This document shows, piece after piece, positions 23,157 to 34,605 of a stretch of 64,000 bases of DNA. The stretch's first letter is position 1; every line of letters begins with the position of its first letter. Under the pieces are notes generated by a model that had not been told where the DNA came from, searched no databases, and saw nothing but the letters and a program-made list of their open reading frames with translations. A program made the translations under genes and the position numbers. Source of the stretch: Eudorina sp. 2006-703-Eu-15 (lineage: Eukaryota; Chlorophyta; Chlorophyceae; Chlamydomonadales; Volvocaceae); contig BDSI01000007.1 in NCBI GenBank assembly GCA_003117195.1, positions 1,550,001 to 1,614,000 on the forward strand, in the 5' to 3' direction.

Positions 23157-24839
23157 CCGGCCACCCACCCACCCACCCAGCCGCCCATCCCACCGTTCAA
23201 CTTATGCAGCCAGCTGAGAGACGTGCGTTTCAGGTGACAGTGCGGGTCGGTGCGTGCGCTGCACCGCTAGGCTGTTCAGCTACAACTTATATCTCTCCCG
23301 TGGATGGACGCCTACCAGTTGCTTGGCGGGGAGCTCTACCTCGTGCTGGTCGCGCTTGCAGGGAATCGGGCCGAGCAGTCGTGGGCGTACGGGCATGGGC
23401 GCCACTTTAGTTTTGCCCTTTCCATAAGCTTATTACCTGTTCACTACTGGCATGGCTTGCTAGCCCCAAGCGACCTGGCGGCGGTGTCGGGGCCGTTGGC
23501 CGGCGCATGGGCCGCGGTAGGTCTTGGTGGTGCAGACCCTGAAATGTTTGACTCCATACAAGTATATGCCATGGCGGTGCCAAGAGGTGCCACCCGGCCG
23601 GTCGGCAGCCCTATTGACTTCATATTAAAGATGTTACAGCGGACCCCGCCGGTCATCGGTGACAGCTGAAGCTTCCTCACCTATTGACTGCGGAGCGTGT
23701 GAGCTATGGTTTGATTCGGCCGGGTTTACTTGCCGCACTGCTGGCTACCAATGAACGGCGGGCACCGAAGGCCCCAACCTTCTGGGTGCACGCTCACGCA
23801 CCTGCTGCCGCGCGGTGTCGGCCACGAGTGCCCAGAGTGCCAGCAGAGACACTCCAGCCATCGGACGCGCCCCGTTATGCATGTGTGTGATGATGGCGCA
23901 GTGGAGGACGATACGAATAAAGCGCGCGTTGCATGGTTGTTGTATGTTTGGCGTCCATGATTTGACTAAGGATATGTACATACGTATGTGATATCGAGAT
24001 AATTGGTGTCAGAAAGGTAGGGCGGGCACGTAGATGTCGTAGACGAGCACCGAGGTAAGGCCGGCCGTACCTTGCATGCGCGCCGCATCCATACCATTAA
24101 TGCGTGTGCGTGTTCGGGGGTCGGCTCATCGATCGTATGTCGCTACGAGAATAGGAACCGTGATATCTATAGACTCTTCCGTGCATTGAGGGCTCGGCAC
24201 AGTGCCATCCATCCGTTACGTAGCAAGTCGTGCGTGAACACCTTTGCTTCCAGTTAGTCAGCTGTTCTGGTGTCTGTGTCTCCGACGCGCACTACGGTAT
24301 GTCTTTTAAGCGTCCGCTTAGATTACGAGGTCTAAGGCAGCAGCGTCCCCTGTCAAGTGCCGTACAAGGACGTCTCCCTTTGAATGATCGGAGATGCCTT
24401 GTGTGGCGGGCACGCCTGCGAAGTTGCGGATTATTGTGGCGCGCTATGGATTATTAGTCCTCCGCGGCGTGTCGGCATCTCTCAACACGCAACGCCGGCT
24501 GCTACTGTCGATGATGAAATACGTACCATACCGTTGTATGTATATAAGTAGATACCGCGGAGTTTGTGACGTGTCTTTGCCCGCCGCGAGGCGTTTTGTT
24601 CGAGCATGCGTGCGTTTCCAGCCATCCGGCACGCACGTATACCTCGTCGGTCAAACATTCTCAATCCGGTAACCCGTGCTTGTATATAAGTGCTTCTATC
24701 ATCGCCATTTTAGGCTCGTACATATGTACGGACGTGCCAGAGAGCATGGTGCTTCTGAATGTCACTGTATGTGGCGCTTTTACACAAAGTGTGTATGAAT
24801 GGATGAATGAACGTTACAAAGTGTTTATGTATGCATGTG
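23157..24839. other. Intergenic region with a LINE 3'-end scrap
   Basis: An open frame at 23304-23669 (about 120 codons, unrecognised) runs into a minus-strand LINE 3' end at about 23625-23690 (TGTTACAGCGGACCCCGCC...), so it is probably not a real gene. Nothing else is supportable. Confidence 0.35.
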
Positions 24840-25212
24840 ACGACGGGCGGGGCGTCGGCCGTCCCGGAGGGCGGGAGGCCCCTGCTGTAACACCGATAGA
24901 TAAAGTCGAGTCATGTAACACAGCCTATCATCTCCCCCTGAGAGAGTCTGGGCCAGTGGAACAGCTGATTGAGGCATATGAAGCGCGCCTACCCGAGGCG
25001 AGCCGAAAGGAGCACAGTCACGCTGCATTGAAGGCGCAGCGCAGGGAAAACAAGGTTCACAAACCTCTGAAGCGGGCACAGCCAACCCCACCTGTACGAC
25101 AAGAACAGGAGGCGCATACTGAGCGCCGTTCAAAGAGACTATTGGGGAAACGGAAGGCTGATAACGAGGGTCGTCACAGCTCTCGGGACGTTCGCTTCAG
25201 GGGGGGGGAGAG
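24840..25212 (+). pseudogene. 3' end of a Ty3/gypsy-like element's coding region plus polypurine tract
   Basis: The frame running into 25240 is hydrophilic and basic, ending RRSKRLLGKRKADNEG..., typical of the C-terminal tail of an LTR-retrotransposon polyprotein. It leads directly into a polypurine tract (G-rich, about 25200-25212) abutting the LTR start. No protease, RT or integrase core is present in the window, so the internal region is heavily truncated. Its left limit is uncertain. Confidence 0.45.
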
Positions 25213-25746
25213 TGTAACACCGGGCTCGCGGACTAAGTAATTATGGACGCGAGACCGCCGTTGTTACAATGGGTCGCAAAGCTCTTGGGACAATATAATA
25301 ATTATAAATATAATGAATGCCATAATGGAAGGCATTGGACGGAGGTTTAGTTTCGGCCTTGTCACGAAAGCTAGGCGTTCGTAATCCAAATTACGAACCG
25401 CTCGTGACATGACTTCTGGAACCTACCTCGGGCCCCCAAACCCAAGTGACTTCTGCTGACAGATCTGATGGGATCTCTGGTGATAATGCTTCATGGTTAA
25501 TCACGCCCGTGGGGTGTCACACGGGAAGGTTGTGAATCTCAAGGATGCACAAGATGCCGATACGGTACGGCACTGGGTGATGCGAGGCCCCAGGTGCATA
25601 AAGGCTCGCACGGGTAGGGCATGAGCCATCACTAGACACCTAGTGGTTGTGGGTCGCTCCCACACTACGCCATTTACATCCGTGTTTACTAGCAGTAGGT
25701 CACCCTACGATCCTACGCTTCCGCTCACACCGACTCAGGTGTTACA
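25213..25746 (+). mobile_element. Long terminal repeat (LTR) of a gypsy-like retrotransposon
   Basis: The 534-bp segment begins TGTAACACC and ends GGTGTTACA, a perfect 9-bp terminal inverted repeat with TG...CA ends, and is preceded by a polypurine tract. A shorter diverged copy lies in the opposite orientation at 39373-39623, sharing GGCTCGCGGACTA and GGACGCGAGACCGCC. Confidence 0.75.
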
Positions 25747-25789
25747 GTATGTTTGCTTGTTCACACTGGAGAAAGCATGTACATCGCAA

Positions 25790-25848
25790 ACCCGTTGGAA
25801 CACCCGGTCGGGACACAGGTCCACCTTGTAACGGTTACATTACAACAA
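25790..25848 (+). mobile_element. SINE 3'-tail fragment
   Basis: It matches the last part of the SINE at 8935-9235, from CCCGTTGGAACACCCGGTC to TTGTAACGGTTACATTACA. The remainder of the element is absent. Confidence 0.7.
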
Positions 25849-26707
25849 GTAGGGGTCGGCTTCCTCGAAGCCGGAAAAGGGCGGGGCCCCCTATAATCCG
25901 TACAGGCCGCTTGCTTTAGAACGAAAACTCTATTACCGCGCAACAGTGTGAGAGAGTGAAAGGTTACCATTGGGGGTGTCGTTGATGTTGAAGGTGGATT
26001 GGCGTGCATAGATTCACCAGGCCCAAACACGTCGGCAGCCCCGAAACCATCCTGCAGTACGCGCCGCCGGCGACGGCGGTCACCGTATCGTAACGCTAGA
26101 CACCTCTGCACTATCACATCCGTCTGTCAAGCAGATGATCAAATAGCAAGCTTGAAGCATTCTTGTTTTGCTCTGAAACTGTAGTTGTTTGGTCCGTCGG
26201 CAAGCATGCAGCCCTTCAGTTGCACGCCCGCAGCAGACGTGAACCTCTAAAGTTTGCTGTCAATAGTTACATAGCAAATATGAGGCAAGAACAGGGTGCG
26301 AAAAGAGACCCGGACTTCGGCCATCGGAACTGGAGAACTCGTTGGTACTTGGTATGCTATCCCTTTGCATCTTGAAACTTTGATTCAATACATAATGTCG
26401 AACTGTATTCATCTGGCAAAACAGAAAGGCAAATCTTGGTGTTGGTGGCATCTTGATGTTCAAAGATCAGAACACTATGGAAGTTCAATTTAGCACACGC
26501 CGCCCATTCTTAATCCAAGTATGTATCACGCGGCACCCGTTGAAACAAATAGCAGCGCGAGAGGAGTTGGTTTGACGTTGACCCGGGTCCATGGAGACCG
26601 CAGTTGACCGTTTGTGCGCAAAGAATTTTTTTCAGCCAAACCAAAGTTACCTTGCAATAGAGGACAACCATAGCGAATTAGTTGAGTGGATAATGAACAT
26701 TTTGCCG
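25849..26707. other. Intergenic region, nothing recognised
   Basis: No gene or repeat could be supported in this stretch. Confidence 0.3.
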
Positions 26708-26975
26708 TTACGGACACACGGACACACGGACATGGGCAATCCTAGGGGGCGGGGCCCCCTGAACGCGCTTCGCGTTGGGGCCCCGCCCAAAAATCATGAC
26801 GTGTGATTCCCTGGTAGTGTGGGCCCGGGGAGTGTTTTGGTGCACTTGTGGAGCCTGTCCGGAGCGCCTTGGTGGCGCCAGTTCATTTAGGCAGTGTATG
26901 GTGAGGAAGCCTAGGCTGTCGCCGTTGGCTGTCACCGATGACCCGCGGGGTCCGCTGTAACATCCTTAATAATAA
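26708..26975 (+). mobile_element. LINE 3'-end fragment
   Basis: It matches the 3' untranslated end of the LINE at 52807-56500 in the sense orientation (TTCCCTGGTAGTGTGGGCC..., ending CGCTGTAACATCCTTAATAA). The left boundary is approximate. Confidence 0.75.
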
Positions 26976-28559
26976 TGACGTGTTGCTGCAGTGGTAATAT
27001 TTATATTTTATATTTCAAATATATTTTAAAGCTGTAACGGGATGCGTACCGTGCTCGTGGAAGGTGTGGACCGTGTGGACCATCGAACATATATACCGGT
27101 ACAAATATTCAGGACCCCAAAGTAAAAGTATGTAACAAATAATGCTTTGATATTTTATATATTTTTGGGAGGAACGTCAGTCAGTGATCAGCTGGCTTGG
27201 CTGTCTTACCAGCTATTACAAATCATACCGCCGCCAGCCGCCGCCCGCTTGAAGCCTGTCAGGAAACCATTAGCATAAAGTGTACCGTCTTACGGCGTAA
27301 CCTGATGATATCAACAAACTTAAGATTTACTTCTCGAAGAATAATCTGTTCCAAAGCTGCACCACTTCGCTATGCCGCCCGTGCGTTCCCTCGTTTCATG
27401 ACATATCGCATATACTTACATCCGAGACTGATCTGTCACAGAAGCGAAACAATAATTGTATCATAAATTCCACGGTTTGATAAATTGGGCTCCCACGCAC
27501 GGTAAGACAGGCGAGGACCGCCACAACGACGAAGAGCGAGATTCCACCTTAACCTGCAGGAACCTGCAAAGGTAAGCTGAAAATAGCCTTCAAAGTACTT
27601 TGCCGGTTCTACTGGCCTCGGCCATCGGGAGCTGTCGTATCGTCATGAACCGCGCGTCTGCCCCAACCGGCCCCAACGACTGAATCGGTAGTAGGTGAGA
27701 GCTGGCGAAGGCATCTAGGGATGCTGGGACAGTGCTTCGCACTGTATAAGAGGTGTACGGCAATCCAGTGTACGACGCATACTGCAGACTCGCGGGCTTG
27801 TCAGTCTTGCGACACATCAACTCCAGCAGGACGGCTGCGCATCGGCGGCCCAAGCGTGGCTGGGTTGCGTGGCTCTGTGCTGGTGTTCTGCAGGCAGGCG
27901 TGCGGCATACACGTAAGTACACCTACGTACGGCACGCACGCACGAAAGCAAAGACAGCAAAAAACGTTTTTTTGTTACGGCTGTTGACGAGCAGCAGAGT
28001 CTTCTTGGCTGCAGTCTGGCCTCTGGCGTCAATGGGATGACGGTCGCCTCCACACAAGCAATCCACCTATGTTACCAGTCCCGAGAGAGGTGGCGGGGAG
28101 CCGGGGACTCGGCAACATGGGACGGTTGGTGGAAGGGTGGCCGCGCTGAGATAGTAGCGGTGCCTCGGCGACGTTGGGTTCGTTCGCTGCGGCACCTTGA
28201 CGGCCTCGGGGAGAGACGGCTTGGTGGTGGTGGAGACTACTATATAGGATAGTAGTCGCCTTTTTTCTTCTGCTAGTGCATGGTCATGCGTGTGCTTTGA
28301 GGCGTTTTTGCGTGCCCTTGGGCCAACGGCTCGTACGGGTAGTTGTACAGGTATGGGGTTATGCACCCCCAACCATGTAACACACACACAATATAGGATG
28401 GAGCTGCATTCGTTACCTCCATTTTTATTCCAAAACGGGCGTCGGATATGGTTCGCAGTGGGTGTATGTATGTGGTGGAGGACTCAGTGCGTGGTGTGCT
28501 GATGTCCCGGTGACAGTCGGTGGTCGAACTAAGCTTAGCAGAGTGGTTTTCCCAGTAAT
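26976..28559. other. Intergenic region with one dispersed-repeat copy
   Basis: AT-rich at 27000-27160. The only recognisable piece is the repeat at 27693-27780. Confidence 0.3.
27693..27780 (+). repeat. Unclassified dispersed repeat, copy 2
   Basis: Same orientation as, and similar to, 13571-13660, sharing the core GATGCTGGGACAGTGCTTCG with the following TGTA/GTAT-rich context. Confidence 0.55.
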
Positions 28560-29315
28560 CGAGCTGGCGCAGTGATCGTGCAGATTGAGGCATGGTTAAG
28601 GCTTAGGGGTGAGCATTTAAAGACAGCATGTGTGGTTCACCCAGCCCCCCACAGGAGAACAACAGTGTGCATGGGACACCGTCGTCTTGGCGGCAAACAG
28701 TGCCATGGAAACGGGTCGGCGTGCGATGAGGGCCGCCCGGCCCAGGAACGCGGACGGTACCCCGCGGCCCACGGTGGATGCTGGCCGCCCGGCGGGCGGT
28801 GGCGGAGTTTTGCAGACGGCTCAACGACTTCGCAGAGCTGGGAATACGGAGGAAGGGTTGGTCAGCGGTGGGGGCTACGCACCCGATCTTGTAGGTGCAG
28901 GATGATCGTCTTGTGTGCCGTGACCCTGTTCCGTCAGGCCAGGGATTAGGCGAAGCCCAGCGGGCGCTGAGTCGTGGGTCGCGGGTGGACGGGGCGACTG
29001 TGCGCTCTGTGGACCATTGGCGCCCTTGATGGGATAGGGAGGTTTTTTCGGCCCGGTGGGACGTGAGCTCGCCTTGGATGGGGTGGTGGTTCGCTAATAG
29101 GGGTCCCCTTGAGCGGGCTTTATCCCTGGCTGTGGTTGGTTCTCAGGAACGGGGCGGTTCCCTGGTAGAGTGGGCACGAGGAGTGTTTCGGTGCACTTGT
29201 GGAGCCTGTCCGGTGCGCCATGGTGGCGCAGTTTCGTTTATGCAGTGTATGGTGAGGAAGCTTTGGCTGTCACCGATGACCCGCGGGGTCCGCTGCAACA
29301 TCCTTAAGCTCGATC
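28560..29315 (+). mobile_element. 5'-truncated LINE copy (end of ORF and 3' UTR)
   Basis: The translated pieces correspond to the C-terminus of the LINE ORF at 53259-56468 (VQIEAWLRL, WDTVVLAANSAMETGRRAMRA, then the AELG...GWSAVG...HP region), but they are spread over different frames. The 3' UTR ends CGCTGCAACATCCTTAAG. A dead copy. Confidence 0.78.
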
Positions 29316-30934
29316 AGGCCTGACGATCTGGCGTTTTGACAATTTTCTGTTTCAAGCTTCAAGCTTGTTGGGTCCAGACAAGCCAAGAGGCTCATGAGCA
29401 GACCTTGAGCCCACGAGACCGCGAGTCCATGTACGTCGGAGATCCGTACATTGGGATTGTCGGGAATATAATATGAGGCGGTGACCGGCCCTCGATAAGG
29501 GATCAACGATTTCAGATTTATGACGGCCAACGTTATACTAGACAAGGAAAAAAAGATGTTACTGCAACAGTATCTGTTGCCCCAGGCGTCTAGGATCAAC
29601 CCAAAGTGAACGGAAATGCTTTATCCTTACCCTGCTACATCACTGCCTCATGCAAAGCAGCTTAGTTTCTATAGCATTGAAATGATGTCATGAATGGTTA
29701 CTTTTTTAGTTCACAGTTACCATCGAGGCGAGTCTGCAGCGTCCGCGTCTGTGCGTGTGGGTCACTCAAGCAATCAAAATGCGCGGCATCGTAAACTACC
29801 TTACAGCACTAATTGATCAGTACTTTACAAGAACAGCAGTGGAGCTGTGGACCTGTCGTTGCTGTGTCATGGCTGTCTGGTCTGCAATCTCGACTTGGCG
29901 AGTTCACGCGTGCGGTGTATTGTCGCAAGATGTGAATCGATAGCCCCAAACGCACACTGCTCTAATACTACGGTCGTGTAATGAACGCTGAACGTAATCA
30001 ATTCACAGTACAGAATGACGCTAAAGTAGTATTCATGATATCGATTGGTCCGTATTAAGGGAAATGAATTTTGAGATGGACTGCTTTGGATCAGCCGCCT
30101 ACGTCCCGGCTTCCTTTGCCTCCGATTTTTCGTATATATTCCCTGCAGCTCCGCTGATGTCACGAAGCCCGTGCTCCCGTGCTGCCAAATGTTCGCTCTG
30201 ATGGATTTTTTGACATTCGGAATGGTTTGCAAGGTGGATCCTATGTCCCGATCGGGCGTTCCTAAGGGCCCACACACACCCCTTAACAATGCAAACACAA
30301 CAAGAAAGGTGATTATGCCATACTGGACATCCGAAAAGGTCCTCAAGGACAGCCGCCAACTAACTGCGGGCTGCGCACCCCTGCACAGCCCGCCACCGTC
30401 AACGCAATCAACGCGGCGCTCGGGCAGCACTGCACGGTATATATACACATTAAATATCTGAACCTGCTGGACCGCCCGGCTGTGTAGGTCAGGGTACACC
30501 ATTCAACGTTTACTTCGTAACAATACAGGCAGCCAATCAGCCTTCACATACATGCAAATGAGGCCACATCCTGCCACATGCGCCGCATGCACAAGATCGA
30601 TCGCAATCTTGTGCAGCAGCACACAGCAGCACCAGCACACAGCAGCAGGCCTGACGACAGGGCTACTTCCTAAAACATCGTCTTTGGGTGTCCTACAGAA
30701 TCCCCCTGCGTCATCACCATCGAGCGCCACGGCGGCTGATTCGCGCCAGCAGCCCACACAGCCAGTGCCCCGTGCGGCCCCGGTTTAAGAATCACCTGTC
30801 AGACCTGTGGATCACAGCAATGACAACACCGGACCTGTATTCACGGAGTTTTCTACCCGTGTCCCGATCCTAGGGTTAGTATTATTGTTTTCATTATTGT
30901 TATCATTATTATTAATAATAATCAATTAGTCGTT
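29316..30934. other. Intergenic region, nothing recognised
   Basis: A 211-codon minus-strand frame at 29867-30502 has no recognisable motif, and no splice-consistent partner was found. A TAT/TTA-rich stretch lies near 30880-30925. Confidence 0.3.
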
Positions 30935-30992
30935 ACAAGGTCGACCCGATTCCCGACCTACCGGGTGTTCCAACGGGCCCAGATAGCTGGAC
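30935..30992 (-). mobile_element. SINE 3'-tail fragment
   Basis: Reverse complement of the SINE tail (TACCGGGTGTTCCAACGGGCC). It directly abuts a LINE 3' end in the same orientation. Confidence 0.65.
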
Positions 30993-31350
30993 CCCGCGGG
31001 TCGTCGATGACAGCCGCAGCCTCCTCACCACACACAGCAAAACACGAAACCGCGCCACCGTACAGCGGTACAGCAGGCTCCACAGGTGCACACCGAAACA
31101 CACCACTCATCCACTCTACCAGGGAACCGCCCCGTTCCTGGAGACCATTCTTAGCCGAGGGCAAAGCCCGCTCTTGGGCCTATCGCTGGACCATCACCAC
31201 GGCCAAGATCGGCTCTCGTCTCAAGTGCTGCGTGGTCCGTAGCCTTAGAAGGCGACGGGGGCTCACGAGCTACCATCAGGGGCCTGTCCCGACGGCCTCT
31301 CCGGGCCAAGACCCCCCACCCCGCAAAACAAGCACTATAAGGGCCCAGCC
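30993..31350 (-). mobile_element. LINE 3'-UTR fragment
   Basis: Reverse complement of the LINE 3' UTR also seen at 52807-53258, including the CCACTCTACCAGGGAACC block and a diverged AAAGCCCGCTC/GGCCAAGA segment. It lacks the terminal AACATCC tail, where the SINE scrap begins. Confidence 0.7.
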
Positions 31351-31839
31351 GTCACGCTTACGTCCCGTCCCCCTGCGGCCCACGCTAAGGCCACTAGAAG
31401 TTGACTAGTTACGGTATCCTGTCCTGGCGGCATAGGGTCACGGCATACTAGACGGTTATCTTCCATCTATGATGTCAATGGTGGCTCACTCCGTCAGGGA
31501 AGATAGAAGCCTAACCCCAACCCGGGCGACCGTCAAAACCCAGTCCTTGCGCTCCTTGCCGGCAGAAAAGGACACCTCTGACCCCATATAAGGAACTTAC
31601 ATGCCGTGGACTCTGAGACCGGATCTCACAGCATCTATTTCAGGGCGCTGGTGTATAGTTCTGTGGTCGCACGGGCAACGCCTCTCACCCCTGTCCCTGG
31701 GTCGCTCCCGCGGCGTGCACCAATGCCTGGGCTGGTGTCAAGCACGGAGTGTGCGTGGTGGCAAGGGGAGTGGGCCCTACCGCGGTCAGGTCATGGGAAA
31801 ACCTTTGGGTATGCATGGGAAAACCTTTGGGTATGCACG

Positions 31840-32028
<189 letters not shown>

Positions 32029-32030
32029 GG

Positions 32031-32782
32031 TCAAGCTTAGTGGCCTGACGGTCCGGCTGGCGACACAGCTGCAGATGCAGGAGGTGGCGGCAGCACGGGC
32101 ACGACAGCATGCTGAATACGAGCAGGAGGCCAGGGGACAGCTTGAGACAGACGGAGTGGCTGGGCCCCCGGCATTCAGCATGCCTGCCACTCTACAGTGG
32201 CTTTGGGCCATCAAGTGGGAACGAGAGCACAAAGAAACACTGTGGCGCCTGGCGGTTGACGGGGTCCCGCTGCCTGGCAACAGCCACCTCCACAACGCCC
32301 ACCCCGAGGCGTGCGGGTGTGGCGAGTACGGCGGTGCGGGGCCCCACCCGTGTTCACCACGGGCACACCATTTCTGGGCATGCCCGGTCGCTCAGGCAGT
32401 GATACAGCAGATCGGGGTACACGTTCCGGGCCCCATCACCCGAGCCAACGTGTGGCTGGCTGAGCCGCCACAGGGGGTACAGCAAGGGGTTTGGGACATC
32501 GTTGCCCTGGCGGCGCTGACGGCCATGGAGCGGGCGAGGGTGGGGTTACGTGCAGCGACCCTCCACGGCGGCGCACAGCCCGTGCCGGGGGCGCCGGCTG
32601 CCCCATCGCCGGTTGATGTAGCTAAGGCGCGCGCAGTCATGGAGTTCTGGCAGCGGGTGGCCAGTTTCGCAGAACTGGGCCGACCGCGACGGGGATGGGA
32701 GGGGGTGGGACCGGACCACACAATCCTATCGGTGGTGGACGGCCGGATCCGCTGCGTGCAGCCAGTAGACGTAGACTCGTGA
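32031..32782 (+). pseudogene. LINE ORF C-terminal domain (zinc-finger-like region)
   Basis: About 250 open codons. Shared with the LINE ORF at 53259-54300 are WRLAVDGVPLPGNSH, a CGCGEY...H-H-F-W-A-C metal-binding-like cluster, VAQAVIQQI, VWLAEPPQGVQQGVWD and the AELG...GWEGVG region. Reverse transcriptase is absent, so this is a truncated, probably non-functional copy. The frame is intact to its stop, suggesting a fairly recent insertion. Confidence 0.7.
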
Positions 32783-33430
32783 TGGATAGATAGAAGCGCG
32801 AGACGCTAGGGGGTAGGGATTGGGACTAGGGCACGATGGGGATCCGTGGGTGCCCGAGGAGGGTCGGGCCCGACCAGTGGGAGTTGGCAGCGAGCGGGAC
32901 GTGTAGGCGAGGGCCGCTTGCGACGGGAAGGGGTGTACGACAGGGAAGCTTGCGTGGTGATGTGCTGCCTTGTGCAAACCATAGCCCCATCATGGAGCAC
33001 CCGACTGCATACCCGGACCCAGCAAGGCCTGACGCGTGCGAGACGCCTCGCTCTGGCTCAGCTGGGCAGGCAGGCCTGCCGGAGGGTGCAACCCTAGCTA
33101 TTACGATTAGGTTGGGACGCGGGACCAGGCTAGTTTTACCGCACCAAGCAGGGGCGCGCCTCCGAAACGCGCCCTGGGTGCTGCAAGGACTTGAGGAGGT
33201 TGAACAGCGGACTGCGAGGCGCAGACCGCCCGGGATGGGCCTTCGCCCACTCCCTTGAGGGGGCACAGCGGTCACCGATCCTCGGGGATCGGGCACGCGC
33301 CCTAGGTTGAGAGCGAGGGGACAGAGGCCCCTTACGCCCCTTTCCCCCGTATCCGGGGGAAAGTGCTTCGGCGGTCTCCCGTATGGGGCGGGTTAGCGCC
33401 CCCGGCCAGTGTCGGCCCGGCAGATATGTA

Positions 33431-34605
33431 ACGATACACACACACACACGCATGCATAAACGGAAAACCCAAATCTCGTTTACGACTGTACGAAGCATCC
33501 GACCGAATCCATGCGCACTGGCCTGCCGTTGTTTTGCTGTCCCTTGCCCGATACATCGACCGATGCCGCGTCCTCAGTTGCATGGCAAATGGGTTCGTGC
33601 GGCGAGGCGGCTGCGATGGCTGTTGCTCCTGACATCTTGGCTTGTGCTGTGTCCCACCAGCAAAATAAGCACCGCCGCCGCCGTATCATGCACTCGATCC
33701 AAGCTACCCGGGGAGATTGAATTTACTGGTTGTGATATGGCCTGACATGCCGTGCAGCTTGGTTGACTTGGTAAGACATGCATCGACACGGGAGGTGGGA
33801 AGCTGGGAAGCGGCTTCAATACGGCAACGTGCTGCCAACAGTGTCAACAGCAAAACGTCAGCTTGCATCCTTAGGAGAGCTCGCAACTGATCAAGGAGAA
33901 TTATTATGAATTGGTGTGGGTCCAAGCTAGCACCAGGACAAAGAACCTTCCGGGCCCGTAAGGGTCCGGATACCGAGGCCCGCCATACAAGAAGCTTGCG
34001 AGAAGACCAACAAAGGGAGCGGCGGCGTGAACAATACATTACAAGTGGTGAGCGTCCATTACTTACTTAGGACTGCGCAGTTGGCGCAGTGAATTGGAAG
34101 CCCGAAATTGACGGAATGTCCAGGCAATGCCCGTAATCCCGTACTTTCCCTGCTGACTGTGGAAGTGCCTCTATAAGTTAATTAAGTCTTCAGTTTGAAA
34201 ACATGATATCATAGTTGTCTGCAATGACGCAGGCGGAAAGGTAACAGCTTTCAGTGGAGGTCTCTTTCTTTTAATACCGTAACGCTGTTAAACGCTCGAC
34301 AACCCACCTTCGAAAATTTTGGTAAATTAAATTATAATTACACTAAATTGGTTCTTACCGAGTTGATTGCTGACTTCATGTCGCGGTTATTAGGTGATTA
34401 GTCGAACGATTCTCGAAGTTCCGTGAAGACTTCCAGGTGTCATTGAGGTAAGAAGTATATCTTTGTAACATGATCATTCCACCTGAATGAAACTGGACGT
34501 GTTGAAAGCGGCGCTCGCGGATCCGGTCACTTCCCTTTCCCCGCTTTCCTCGCCGACTACATTGCAGATACGGCCCGCTGTGTCCGTGTTTACAACTCGC
34601 CAAAA
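33431..34605. other. Region upstream of array member 4, with a possible orphan signal-peptide exon
   Basis: A frame at 33563-33745 begins MPRPQLHGKWVRAARRLRW followed by a Leu-rich core, like the first exons of the array genes, but no phase-1 donor or downstream module was found. Otherwise AT-rich promoter-like DNA. Confidence 0.3.

Noticed and set aside
23304..23669. 122-codon plus-strand frame
   Set aside because: Its end runs into a LINE 3' tail and nothing in it is recognisable; no splice-consistent extension.
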